Assembly: GCA_963794165.1 (NCBI GenBank)
Contig: CAWCCT010000011.1
Coordinates: forward strand, 310,001 to 374,000
Direction: 5' to 3'
Source: PALSA-350 sp963794165
GTDB lineage: Bacteria > Acidobacteriota > Terriglobia > Terriglobales > Acidobacteriaceae
Length of the DNA: 64,000 nt
Below the pieces are notes generated by a model. The model worked only from the letters and a program-made list of their open reading frames with translations. It was not told where the DNA came from and did no database searches. Position numbers and translations under genes: made by a program. Of this stretch, positions 45,384-54,173 are shown piece after piece. The stretch's first letter is position 1. Every line of letters starts with the position of its first letter.

Positions 45384-46212
45384 CAAGAGCCTGAACCATA
45401 GACTTCGCGCCAAGCTGCTGCTGACCGCGCTCGGTTGGGCAGTTGCCCTCCTCGTTTTCTTTCCCATTTTCTGGATGATTCTGACCAGCTTCAAGACGGA
45501 GAAAGAAGCGATCGCGGGCATCCAGCACTTGTTCTTCAGTCCAACGCTGCAGAACTACCACGATGTGCAGCAGCGCGCTAACTACGCCCACTTTGCCTGG
45601 AACAGTATTCTGCTGGCGTGCGGATCCACGCTTGCGGCTTTGTTGATCGGGCTTCCCGCAGCCTATTCCATGGCCTTCAGGCCCATGCGCCACACCAAGG
45701 ATATGCTGGTGTGGATGTTGTCCACCAGGATGATGCCCGCGGCCGGTGTTCTGGCTCCAATCTATCTCCTGTTTCGCGACGCTAACCTGCTTGACACTCG
45801 GAGCGGTTTGCTTGCCGTCGATACCCTGATGAACCTGCCGATCGTGGTCTGGATGCTCTATGCGTTCTTCCGCGACGTGCCCGCAGAGATCCTGGAAGCG
45901 GGGCGTATGGATGGCGCGGGCTACCTGCGCGAAATCTTCAGTTTGTTGCTGCCGCTTTCGCTGCCCAGCATCTTCTCCACCAGCTTGCTGGTGATCGTGC
46001 TCGCCTGGAACGAAGCATTCTGGAGCCTGATTCTTACCGCCGCCAAGGCTGCGCCACTCACGGTTTACATCGCGTCTTTCTCTAGTCCCGAAGGACTGTT
46101 TTGGGCTAAGCTTTCTGCCGCTTCCACCATGGCGATCCTGCCCATTCTTGTTTTAGGGTGGATCAGTCAACGGCAGTTAGTGCGTGGCCTTACCTTTGGA
46201 GCGGTCAAGTAG
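45376..46212 (+). CDS. ABC sugar/polyol permease, MalG type
   Basis: 278 residues, six spans, starting KLLLTALGWAVALLVFFPIFWMILTSFK, the classical first span plus SFKT of MalG-like permeases. The EAA loop is ILEAGRMDGAGYLREIFSLLLPLSLP near 180. It pairs with the upstream permease to form the channel. The next gene begins 1 base after the stop, so translation is probably coupled. Confidence 0.9.
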   Translation: MPSKSLNHRLRAKLLLTALGWAVALLVFFPIFWMILTSFKTEKEAIAGIQHLFFSPTLQNYHDVQQRANYAHFAWNSILLACGSTLAALLIGLPAAYSMAFRPMRHTKDMLVWMLSTRMMPAAGVLAPIYLLFRDANLLDTRSGLLAVDTLMNLPIVVWMLYAFFRDVPAEILEAGRMDGAGYLREIFSLLLPLSLPSIFSTSLLVIVLAWNEAFWSLILTAAKAAPLTVYIASFSSPEGLFWAKLSAASTMAILPILVLGWISQRQLVRGLTFGAVK

Positions 46213-46213
46213 C

Positions 46214-47320
46214 ATGTCTACGGTGCGTTTAGCAGGCGTGACCAAAAGCTTTGCCGAGACAGTCATTCTCCAGGGCGTTGACCTGACCGTAAACGATAAG
46301 GAATTCATCGTGATTGTCGGCCCCTCCGGGTGCGGCAAGACAACACTGTTGCGCCTGATCGCGGGCCTCGAGGCGATCACGGCGGGCGATCTGTGGATCG
46401 ACGGAGTGCGCGTCAACGATGTCGCTCCGGCCAGGCGCGGACTCGCGCTCGTCTTCCAGAGCTATGCGCTCTATCCCCACATGACGGTGGAAGAGAACAT
46501 GGCCTTCAGCCTGAAACTGGCGGGCGTTCCCAAAGCCGAGCGCCGAAAGAAAGTGGAAGAGGCGGCTCGTATATTGCACCTGGAAGCGTTTTTAGATCGA
46601 AAGCCTAAGGAGCTTTCGGGCGGCCAGCGCCAGCGCGTCGCCATTGGCCGCGCCATCGTTCGTCATCCCAAGGTCTTTCTCTTCGATGAGCCGCTCTCCA
46701 ACCTTGATGCCGAGTTGCGGGTACGCACGCGTTTGGAGCTGATGAAACTCCACAAACAACTCGAGGCGACCATCATTTATGTAACCCACGATCAGATCGA
46801 GGCCATGACCATGGCGGATCGGATCGTCGTGATGCATGGGGGAGCCATCGAGCAGATTGGATCGCCGTTAGAGGTTTATCTCCATCCAGTCAACCGATTC
46901 GTCGCGGGCTTTATCGGATCGCCAAAGATGAATTTCCTCCGTGCGTCCGTGGCGGACGTGCAGCCAGAGAGGGCGACGATCCGCCTCAGCAACGGTTACA
47001 GCTTTGAGTTTCCTTTTCATCCAGACGGCGTAGGCCGTAGATTGAAATCCGGCGACACAGTCGAGTTCGGCATCCGCCCCGAACACATCTCACTGGACCA
47101 GGCCAGTGGCTTTCGCGTTCGGGTTAATATCGTGGAGCGCCTTGGCGGCGAGGCCTATCTGCACACGTTGGCGGAGCAGGACGAACCCTTGGTGATCAAG
47201 GTTGATGGGGATACGCCTGCCCAGGAGGACGAGAGTATCGACATTAAGATCAATTTTCCACGCAGTCATCTTTTTGATCCGGCAGGCGAAGCCATCGCCT
47301 GGTGTGCGAAGCAGGGATAA
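46214..47320 (+). CDS. ABC transporter ATPase, UgpC/MalK type
   Basis: 368 residues. Walker A GPSGCGKTTLLRLIAG, signature ELSGGQRQRVAIGRAI, Walker B FLFDEPLSNLDAELR and H-loop YVTHDQIEAM are all present. The C-terminal third (GFIGSPKMNFL, EFGIRPEHI) is the regulatory TOBE/OB domain of MalK-like proteins. It powers the CUT1 importer. ATG 46214 is used; a GTG/ATG further up would overlap the permease. Confidence 0.95.
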   Translation: MSTVRLAGVTKSFAETVILQGVDLTVNDKEFIVIVGPSGCGKTTLLRLIAGLEAITAGDLWIDGVRVNDVAPARRGLALVFQSYALYPHMTVEENMAFSLKLAGVPKAERRKKVEEAARILHLEAFLDRKPKELSGGQRQRVAIGRAIVRHPKVFLFDEPLSNLDAELRVRTRLELMKLHKQLEATIIYVTHDQIEAMTMADRIVVMHGGAIEQIGSPLEVYLHPVNRFVAGFIGSPKMNFLRASVADVQPERATIRLSNGYSFEFPFHPDGVGRRLKSGDTVEFGIRPEHISLDQASGFRVRVNIVERLGGEAYLHTLAEQDEPLVIKVDGDTPAQEDESIDIKINFPRSHLFDPAGEAIAWCAKQG

Positions 47321-47326
47321 AAACAT

Positions 47327-48817
47327 ATGGATGCACGCAAACTTTCGCAGCAGACACTGCACCTTTTTCCTTCGACGATCCAGAGACCAACCTATGATCG
47401 CGCTCGTTGCTCTCCGCGCATCGTGCACATCGGGGTTGGCGGCTTCCATCGCGCGCATCAGGCTGTGTATCTGGATGAGCTCCTACATCTCTCGCAAGAA
47501 GACTGTTGGCTCGAGTGCGGCATGGGCATTCTGGAAAGCGACGCCCGCATGCGGGACGCCCTGAGTTCGCAAGACTATCTGTACACTGTGGTCGAGCGAT
47601 CGGCTGAGTCGCAGCGAGCGAGAATCATCGGCTCGATCACCGACTTTGTGCTGGCTCCGCCCTCCGTTCAGGTAGCGATTGCACGGCTGGCAGATCCGGA
47701 GTGCAGAATCGTCTCGCTCACCATCACGGAAGGCGGCTATCTGCGCGATGATGCAACCGGCAGGCTGCTCGATAAGGATCCTGGCGTGGTCTTCGATCTT
47801 GAGCATCCATCCCGGCCCAGGACCTTTCTTGGAGTGCTTGCTGCTGCACTGGCAGCCCGCATGCAGAGCGGCGCTCCGCCATTCACCCTGCTGTCCTGCG
47901 ACAATCTCGAAGGCAACGGCGACACGCTGAAGAGGTCCCTCACCTCATTCTGCGAACTGAGCAATCCATTGCTCCGCCGTTGGATTGAGGCCAACGTCGC
48001 TTTTCCCAACAGCATGGTGGACCGCATCACTCCCGGAACCACTGAGGCTGATCGAATGTCGGTTCGCGAACGATTGGGCATTGACGATGCGTGGCCGGTG
48101 GTCACGGAGCCTTTCCGCCAGTGGGTGATTGAAGATAAATTCACCCAAGGGCGCCCCCGCTTTGAAGAGGTCGGCGTCGAGTTCACGACTGATGTTCATA
48201 TCTTTGAACGAATGAAGATGGGCTTATTGAACGGCGGCCATCTGGCAATTGCTTTTGTCAGCGGGCTGCTCGGCTACCAATTCGTCCATGAGGCAATGAA
48301 CAATCCCCTGGTTGCAGGGTTCCTCACGAGTTATATGGACGCAGTGACACCAATCGTCGAGCAACCGCCGGGCATCGATCTTGAAGAGTACAAGGACACG
48401 CTCGTCGAGCGTTTCGCGAACCCTACTATCTTTGATCAGGTCCAGCGCATTGCATCGGAGGGCGCCGCCAAGATGCCGAAGTTTGTCCTCTCCTCGATTC
48501 GTAAGCTGTTGGCTGGAGGCCTGCCAACGGAAATTCCTGCATTGGTCATCGCCAGCTGGGTTCGCTATCTCGGGGGCAAGGATGATCTGGGACAACCGAT
48601 CGCGATTCTGGACGCCTTACTCCCGGAACTGCAATCGCGCATCGTTCCGTCGTCTACAGCCGTCGAGGGGATCCTAAGCATGGAGCGCGTTTTCGGCAAA
48701 GACATTCCGCAGCACCCGGCCTTCGTCGCGCAGGTACGGCGTGCTTTTGATCGCTTGAGCAGCGAAGGCGTCGAGAAGACGCTCGTCGGCTGCGCTCACA
48801 CCGGCCTCTGGCCATAG
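47327..48817 (+). CDS. Mannitol 2-dehydrogenase family protein (polyol dehydrogenase)
   Basis: 496 residues, the size of long-chain (polyol-specific) dehydrogenases. HIGVGGFHRAHQAVYLDEL is the N-terminal cofactor-domain signature, SLTITEGGYL and LSCDNLEGNG follow, and KMGLLNGGHLAIAF holds the catalytic Lys, Asn and His. It oxidises D-mannitol, D-arabinitol or sorbitol to the ketose with NAD. Seven bases after the ATPase stop, it closes the operon. A ketose kinase is not encoded here. The exact polyol is open. Confidence 0.92.
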   Translation: MDARKLSQQTLHLFPSTIQRPTYDRARCSPRIVHIGVGGFHRAHQAVYLDELLHLSQEDCWLECGMGILESDARMRDALSSQDYLYTVVERSAESQRARIIGSITDFVLAPPSVQVAIARLADPECRIVSLTITEGGYLRDDATGRLLDKDPGVVFDLEHPSRPRTFLGVLAAALAARMQSGAPPFTLLSCDNLEGNGDTLKRSLTSFCELSNPLLRRWIEANVAFPNSMVDRITPGTTEADRMSVRERLGIDDAWPVVTEPFRQWVIEDKFTQGRPRFEEVGVEFTTDVHIFERMKMGLLNGGHLAIAFVSGLLGYQFVHEAMNNPLVAGFLTSYMDAVTPIVEQPPGIDLEEYKDTLVERFANPTIFDQVQRIASEGAAKMPKFVLSSIRKLLAGGLPTEIPALVIASWVRYLGGKDDLGQPIAILDALLPELQSRIVPSSTAVEGILSMERVFGKDIPQHPAFVAQVRRAFDRLSSEGVEKTLVGCAHTGLWP

Positions 48818-48841
48818 GGACCTGCCCTGAAGAGTCTCTGC

Positions 48842-49084
48842 GAGAACCTCCTGGATAAGACGATGGGTGCCCCAGGTCTCGCTTTTGAGACCTGGGATCC
48901 TCCACGCAAATGCCGGCGGACCCGAGTTCTCACAAATATTCAATCCAGTTTAGAGTGTGCCATCAGTACCTAGGGCTCTCTCGAAGTTTGAGTTCTCCAA
49001 TTTGGTCTTCCGGCATCCGCGTGGAGGATCCCAGGTCTCAAAAGCGAGACCTGGGGCACCCATCGTCTTATCCAGGAGGTTCTC
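48842..49084. repeat. Long palindromic repeat, variant of the 'gggtgcccc' family
   Basis: Arms 48842-48915 and 49009-49084 are near-perfect complements over about 74 bases. Each arm has an inner hairpin (ccaggtctcgc / gagacctgg) in place of the 'catctcgctcg' hairpin of the main family, while the outer gggtgcccc is shared. About 90 bases of unrelated sequence lie between. It separates the polyol operon from the convergent GH5-like gene and could serve as a bidirectional terminator. Confidence 0.9.
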
Positions 49085-49105
49085 ACCCAGACCTCCACTC
49101 CGCTA

Positions 49106-50236
49106 CTAAGGTGAAACGTTAGTGGCAGCACCGGTGAGCGAGCGGATGATCTGTACCTCACGTTCTCTGTACGGGGTGTAATCCTGGCGGAAAATTTCGT
49201 GGAACCAAACCACCGGGGGAGCAGCAATGTAGGGATGCTGCCAGGAGTCCCAGGGCAACCAGGTCTGGGTCTTTCCCGCCACGAAACCCCAGTTCACCGC
49301 GCCCACATGCAATTTTTTTGCTAACGGAAGTATCTGATCAAACGTGCTTCCGACTGGTCTCGCCATGTACTCCGTGCAAATAATTGGGCGATTAAAGCGC
49401 TGCAAACCTTTTACATGCGCTTCGAAGCTCTCAGGCCAGTCGTAATTGTGAAATGTGATGATGTCCGATTCCTCGGTTTGAATGCTGGCAACGGGCGAGA
49501 GATGCTCCTCTACAAGTTCGTCGTGCCACACTCCGCTGGTGAGCGGCTGGGTAGGGTTTGCATCGCGTGCCCAGGCAAACACCTGGGGCAATAAACCGGC
49601 TACCAGGTCCACTTTGTTAGCCGGCTCCATTTGTCCCCAACTTCTTGCATTCGTGTTGTCTGGCTCATTCCACAAGTCCCACGCGAGAATGCGCTTGTCA
49701 CCGGCGAATGCCCCCACCACGCCTTTCACGTACTTTTCCAGGCGCGTATATTCGGAAGGAGTTTGCAGTGCATAGGAACCCGGGCTCTGCACCCAACCTG
49801 AGTTGTGGATGCCGGGCATAGGGAGCCGCTGCGGACCTAATGCCGGGAGTGGGTACCAGCACGAGTCAAAAAGCACAAGCATGGGACGAATGTGGTGCCT
49901 ATCTGCTATGGCCAGGAACTGATCGAGCCGGCGGGTAAAGTCACGCTGGTTTTGCTGCCAGAGAAGATCGTGCAGAAACACCCGCATGGTGTTCATACCA
50001 AGCGCTTGGGCAAGCCCGAGTTCCTTATCGATTTCCTGGGGATCGAAAGTTTCCGCCTGCCACATCTCCAGCTGGTTGATTGCGTTCGCGGGAATGAAGT
50101 TGCTGCCGACGAGCCATGGTTGGGCCTGGTACCAGGAATTCGCCTGCTCGGCTGTCCAGCGAGGCCGAGCAAACACCGGTGACGTTGAGAGACAACACAG
50201 CAGAACAAGGAGACTAGTTCGCAGTCTTGATCGCAT
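49106..50236 (-). CDS. Secreted TIM-barrel glycoside hydrolase (GH5-like)
   Basis: 376 residues. Signal peptide SRLRTSLLVLLCCLSTSPVFA, then WLVGSNFIPANAINQLEMWQ. The acid/base Glu lies in ILAWDLWNEPDNTN (NEP motif), and the nucleophile candidate is IICTEYMARP near residue 305, with HNYDW before it. This matches clan GH-A enzymes (GH5/GH2-like), some annotated as xylanase or mannosidase in Acidobacteria. The exact family is unsure. ATG 50236 begins the signal peptide. It diverges from the GH127 gene, with 101 bases between. Confidence 0.78.
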   Translation of the reverse strand: MRSRLRTSLLVLLCCLSTSPVFARPRWTAEQANSWYQAQPWLVGSNFIPANAINQLEMWQAETFDPQEIDKELGLAQALGMNTMRVFLHDLLWQQNQRDFTRRLDQFLAIADRHHIRPMLVLFDSCWYPLPALGPQRLPMPGIHNSGWVQSPGSYALQTPSEYTRLEKYVKGVVGAFAGDKRILAWDLWNEPDNTNARSWGQMEPANKVDLVAGLLPQVFAWARDANPTQPLTSGVWHDELVEEHLSPVASIQTEESDIITFHNYDWPESFEAHVKGLQRFNRPIICTEYMARPVGSTFDQILPLAKKLHVGAVNWGFVAGKTQTWLPWDSWQHPYIAAPPVVWFHEIFRQDYTPYREREVQIIRSLTGAATNVSP

Positions 50237-50337
50237 GGGTCTTAGCAGGCGGGTCCAGTCTACAACACGAGCCTCGTGGCTGGTACGCTGATCTATCCCC
50301 AGGCCGGGGACCTGGCCGCGATACAATCGGAGTTTTT

Positions 50338-52371
50338 ATGAAGAACACTTGCAACAGCCGCCGCCGCTTTCTCAAGCAGGCAGGAGCAGCGGCACTTGCC
50401 TCCCTTTCTCACAGCACCGGTCTGCTGGCCGACTCGCCTGCGGTAGCGTCGACTGGTGTGGTCAGGAATCGGGCACCGCTAGCAGCGAATGCTTTCTACC
50501 CGTTGCCACTAGGCGCGGTCCGTCCCATGGGTTGGTTGCGAAGCCAGCTGCTGATCCAAGCCAATGGGCTCGGCGGTCACCTCGATGAGGTTTGGGCAGA
50601 CGTTGGGAGTAATAGTGGCTGGCTTGGCGGCACCGGCGAGTCCTGGGAACGTGGTCCCTACTTTGTCGACGGTCTTACTCCATTGGCCTACTTGCTCGAC
50701 GATGCCCGGCTGAAGGCAAAGGCTCAGAAGTACTTCGATTGGACGTTGACCCACCAGGCAAATAACGGAATGATCGGCCCCGCTAGCAATGACGATTGGT
50801 GGCCCCGCATGGTCATGCTGAAAGCGCTGGCGCAGTATCAGGAGGCAACCGGAGATCCTCGCGTCATTCCCCTGATGTCGCGTTATTTCAACTATCAGAT
50901 GGCAACGCTTCCCACCCGACCCTTGCGCGATTGGGGCAAGTTTCGTTGGCAGGATAATGCGCTGACCGCTATCTGGCTTTACAACCGCACCGGCGATCCA
51001 AAGCTCATCGATCTCGTCCGGCTGCTGCACCAGCAAGGGCACGATTGGCAGGCGCAGTTTGCTGACTTCAAATTCACCCAGCCGGTCACAGTGGAGATGA
51101 TCAAGCTCGATCAAGGACAGGGACTGGCTGACCTCGCGCTTTCTACCCACGGCGTAAACAACGGCCAGGCGCTCAAGGCTGCCCCGGTTTGGTCACTCGT
51201 GTCCGGAAACTCCGCCGACCGGCAAGGCTTTCAGCAAATGCTGAGCGCGCTGGATCGGTATCACGGCTTGCCCAACGGAATGTTTTCCTGTGATGAGCAT
51301 TACGCCGGGCGCAACCCTTCCCAGGGGAGCGAACTCTGTACTGTCGTCGAGACTATGTTTTCGCTGGAGCAGTCGCTTGCCATCCTGGGAGATGCAAGTA
51401 TTGGCGACCGCCTGGAGCTTATCGCCTTCAACGCCCTGCCTGGGACCTTTACCGATGACATGTGGGCGCACCAATATAATCAGGAGCCTAACCAGGTCGA
51501 AGTCAGCTTGCATCGCAAACCCTGGACCACGGACGGCCCTGAATCCAATATCTACGGCTTGGAACCGAACTTTGGCTGCTGTACTGCCAATTTCCACCAG
51601 GGATGGCCAAAGTTTGCAGCCAGCCTGTGGATGGAGACAACAGAAGGCGGACTGGTCGCAACTGCATATTCCCCTTGCGAAGTGAACACCGTGATTCGCG
51701 ATACACGGGTGCGCTTATCTGAAGAAACCGAATATCCATTCCGCGGATCTGTTCGCATCACCATAACGCCTGCTGCAGAGGTCAAATTCCCGCTCCAACT
51801 TCGGATTCCAAGCTGGGCCAGTGGAACATCGATCCGAGTCAACCGCGTTCTGGTCGAAGGTCCTCACCCGGCCGGCTTTGCCACCATCCATCGCACCTGG
51901 AGGCCGGGGGATCTCATCGAGTTGCAGCTCCCGCTCGTGCCCAGACTCGCTCGGGGATACAACGACTCCGTTTCGCTAGCCAGAGGTGCGTTGGTTTTCT
52001 CCTATCCGGTGGGCGAGAGCTGGGTGAAGTTGCGGGACCGGGGTACCACCACAGATTGGCAGGTCTTCCCTAGTTCACAATGGAACTACGCTCTGGCGGT
52101 GGAGGAGCCTGCGCAGCTTCCGGTGGAGGAAAGTAACGTCGGTGTGTCTCCTTTTTCGCTCCAGGAGTCACCAGTAAAGATGCGCGTTGACGCACGCAAG
52201 CTGCCGTCGTGGCGCGCCGTTGACGGCGTGGCCGACCCGGTCCCGCAGAGTCCAGTCAGCAGTGATGCACCGAACGAGCAGATAACGCTGGTTCCCTATG
52301 CGGCTGCAAAGTTGCGCATTACGTCTTTTCCCACAATCGATAGCGTCTCAAAAGCGGCACCGAGAGAGTAG
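50338..52371 (+). CDS. GH127-type beta-L-arabinofuranosidase, exported
   Basis: 677 residues. The leader SRRRFLKQAGAAALASLSH is Tat-like. The alpha/alpha barrel includes MGWLRSQLLIQANGLGGHLDE, and MFSCDEHYAGRNPSQG, ELCTVVETMFSLEQ and FGCCTANFHQGWPKFAASLW, which hold the catalytic Glu and the zinc-thiolate cysteines of GH127 (DUF1680). The C-terminal beta-domain is present. It removes L-arabinofuranose from plant arabinan or extensin-type glycans. A solo repeat starts right after its stop. Confidence 0.9.
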   Translation: MKNTCNSRRRFLKQAGAAALASLSHSTGLLADSPAVASTGVVRNRAPLAANAFYPLPLGAVRPMGWLRSQLLIQANGLGGHLDEVWADVGSNSGWLGGTGESWERGPYFVDGLTPLAYLLDDARLKAKAQKYFDWTLTHQANNGMIGPASNDDWWPRMVMLKALAQYQEATGDPRVIPLMSRYFNYQMATLPTRPLRDWGKFRWQDNALTAIWLYNRTGDPKLIDLVRLLHQQGHDWQAQFADFKFTQPVTVEMIKLDQGQGLADLALSTHGVNNGQALKAAPVWSLVSGNSADRQGFQQMLSALDRYHGLPNGMFSCDEHYAGRNPSQGSELCTVVETMFSLEQSLAILGDASIGDRLELIAFNALPGTFTDDMWAHQYNQEPNQVEVSLHRKPWTTDGPESNIYGLEPNFGCCTANFHQGWPKFAASLWMETTEGGLVATAYSPCEVNTVIRDTRVRLSEETEYPFRGSVRITITPAAEVKFPLQLRIPSWASGTSIRVNRVLVEGPHPAGFATIHRTWRPGDLIELQLPLVPRLARGYNDSVSLARGALVFSYPVGESWVKLRDRGTTTDWQVFPSSQWNYALAVEEPAQLPVEESNVGVSPFSLQESPVKMRVDARKLPSWRAVDGVADPVPQSPVSSDAPNEQITLVPYAAAKLRITSFPTIDSVSKAAPRE

Positions 52372-52372
52372 C

Positions 52373-52416
52373 GGTATCCCACATCTCGCAAAAAACGAGC
52401 GAGATGTGGGGCACCC
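52373..52416. repeat. Solo copy of the 'gggtgcccc' palindrome
   Basis: A single arm of the family seen in pairs at 14480 and 31922: ggtatcccacatctcgc then aaaaaacgagcgagatgtggggcaccc. It begins one base after the GH127 stop codon and would form a hairpin terminator there. No opposite partner is found within 300 bases, showing that single copies exist. Confidence 0.85.
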
Positions 52417-52535
52417 GGCACCCGGGGTCTATTCGCAGGGAGAGTGCCCCCCAACGTAACCATCGCGAGGCACCGAAGGCGCAGTATTGCGCATCCTACT
52501 ATGACGAGGCTGACAATCAGCGCTGTTTCGGCCGG

Positions 52536-52796
52536 GTGAATCGAGTGGTCTGTTCTGACTGTTTTTCTGCCAGTTTTCGAATGTCGCGCATCCGCTTCAA
52601 GGACATCAAACACCTGGTGTTGCTGCGGCTACCCGTTCGTTGCCGGCATTGCCACCGACGATGCCATGTCACTTTTCGCTCAGCTTTGCTCAATGCAGCC
52701 AAGATGAGCTATTTACCCAAGCGAGAGGAGGGTGATCGTGCACCTTTCAGACGACGGTTTGGTTTCCAGAGAAGAACTGATTCATATGGCAAATAA
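52536..52796 (+). CDS. Small zinc-ribbon-like protein
   Basis: 86 residues from GTG 52536. It shows VVCSDCFS, then SRIRFKDIKHLVLLRLP and VRCRHCHRRCHVTFRS: a CxxC and a CxxCxxxC separated by a basic stretch. I recall acidobacterial proteins with similar 'MSRIR...YRCR.C..RF' patterns. The tail overlaps the next frame by about 60 bases, which is unusual and lowers confidence. Only the first 60 residues look conserved. Confidence 0.42.
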   Translation: MNRVVCSDCFSASFRMSRIRFKDIKHLVLLRLPVRCRHCHRRCHVTFRSALLNAAKMSYLPKREEGDRAPFRRRFGFQRRTDSYGK

Positions 52797-52998
52797 GCTC
52801 CAGGAAGATCTGAGATTCTGCGAAGACAAGCTCGGCGGTCATCGAGACTTCGCGGAATTGAGAAGTTCTGCCAACGCGTTGATACGGGCGATCTTAGAGC
52901 CGGTGCAGTATCGACTGTCTACGTCTGCGCCCATGAAGCCCGCACAAAGCGTCCCGTTTACGCCAGGTAGAAAATGTATCCCGGGTTCGCTCCACTAG
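52738..52998 (+). CDS. Small hypothetical protein
   Basis: 86 residues from GTG 52738, with GAGAGGAGG upstream (a GTG at 52732 is also possible). Helical: SREELIHMANKLQEDLRF, CEDKLGGHRDFAELRSSAN and ALIRAILEPVQYRL. No recognised domain. It is convergent with the serine hydrolase and ends 12 bases from it. The strong ribosome site supports expression. Confidence 0.58.
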   Translation: MHLSDDGLVSREELIHMANKLQEDLRFCEDKLGGHRDFAELRSSANALIRAILEPVQYRLSTSAPMKPAQSVPFTPGRKCIPGSLH

Positions 52999-53010
52999 GG
53001 TAAGAGCTCG

Positions 53011-54150
53011 TCACTTGGTCGGGAGGACAGCCGCCAGTACCGCAGGAAGCAACGATTCCTCTCCCCAGTTCGGAGGGGCGTCTCCTACCCTCACCACTAC
53101 TAGATCCAGGGACGGAATAACATAACACCGATTGGCGCCGTATCCTCTGAAGGCGAACGCGTCCCGCGGCGCGGTAGGCCAGAGCACGCCGTCCGTGTTG
53201 ACCCAGAAGGTATAGCCGTAGCTGGGATTCAGCGGCTGTGAACTTCGCGTTGCCAGCTGAATCCATTGTCGCGGGATGATCTGCTTGTCTTGCCACGCTC
53301 CGTCATGCGCCAACAGGTAGCCCAACCGCGCAAAGTCGCGAGCTGAAAGATGCAAGCCGCTGTGGGCATTGGTATGCGGACCGATGTGCCCGGACCCGCC
53401 TTGCCAGTCCCAGCTAACATCCTCGACGCCTATCGGGCTGAAGACCCGCTCCTTCATGTAGTCCGCAATTTCGTGCCCCGTTACATTGGCAAAGAACAAC
53501 GAGAGATGAGCGAAACCGGCGTCAGAGTAATCCCAAACTGTACCTGGCTCACCGATGAGCTTAGCGGTAGAAATGCCAAAGCGGTTGGGCTCCTTCCCCA
53601 GGGCAAACTCGTACTCGCCGCTGCGCGGAGCCACAGCCAAACCGATCACCCCGCGTGACTCGCCCGCAATGCCTGACGTCATGGTGAGCGTGTTCCGCAG
53701 TTTGATTTTCTGCTTTTCCGGATCGGTGAGTGGATGCCCCTCGGGCACAAAATCATAGAGCGGCGTATCCAGAGTGATCTGCGCGTCGTGGGGAAGCTTG
53801 TGGTGCAGGCTATCGTCCAGAAGCAAGCCGAAAGCCAAACCCGTGGCTGATTTCGTACAGGACCAAACATCAAACGTCGTGTGGGGCATCGCCGGAACCC
53901 CGAACCACTCCGCCACAAGATAGCCATGCCGGATAATCACGATGGACCAAGGCCCCTGGAACACCTGTAGCTGCTGATCTCTTATCAGATTCAGCTTCTG
54001 CGGATCCATGCCCGCCAGAGAACGTACCTCCTCGTCATTCTTGCAGCTGCGCCAGCCGCCTTCGGACTCTGGCGGTGGCGTGTACGTTTGTGCCGCGCAG
54101 AGATTTGCGGTAAGCAGGATGAGCGCAGTGAACCACAACATTCGTTTCAA
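53011..54150 (-). CDS. Exported beta-lactamase-fold serine hydrolase
   Basis: 379 residues. Signal peptide MKRMLWFTALILLTANLCAAQ. The active site SxxK is in FDVWSCTKSATGLAF near residue 98, the Tyr of YxN/S is in WDYSDAGFAHLSL near 211, and the C-terminal AFRGYGANRCYVIP holds the third motif. This is the class C beta-lactamase / esterase / D-peptidase fold. Substrate unknown; many acidobacterial copies are esterases. Convergent with the small gene; transcribed after the Gfo/Idh/MocA gene, 24 bases apart, so perhaps one operon. Confidence 0.87.
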   Translation of the reverse strand: MKRMLWFTALILLTANLCAAQTYTPPPESEGGWRSCKNDEEVRSLAGMDPQKLNLIRDQQLQVFQGPWSIVIIRHGYLVAEWFGVPAMPHTTFDVWSCTKSATGLAFGLLLDDSLHHKLPHDAQITLDTPLYDFVPEGHPLTDPEKQKIKLRNTLTMTSGIAGESRGVIGLAVAPRSGEYEFALGKEPNRFGISTAKLIGEPGTVWDYSDAGFAHLSLFFANVTGHEIADYMKERVFSPIGVEDVSWDWQGGSGHIGPHTNAHSGLHLSARDFARLGYLLAHDGAWQDKQIIPRQWIQLATRSSQPLNPSYGYTFWVNTDGVLWPTAPRDAFAFRGYGANRCYVIPSLDLVVVRVGDAPPNWGEESLLPAVLAAVLPTK

Positions 54151-54173
54151 CTGAATCTCCTTCCACCGCTGCT

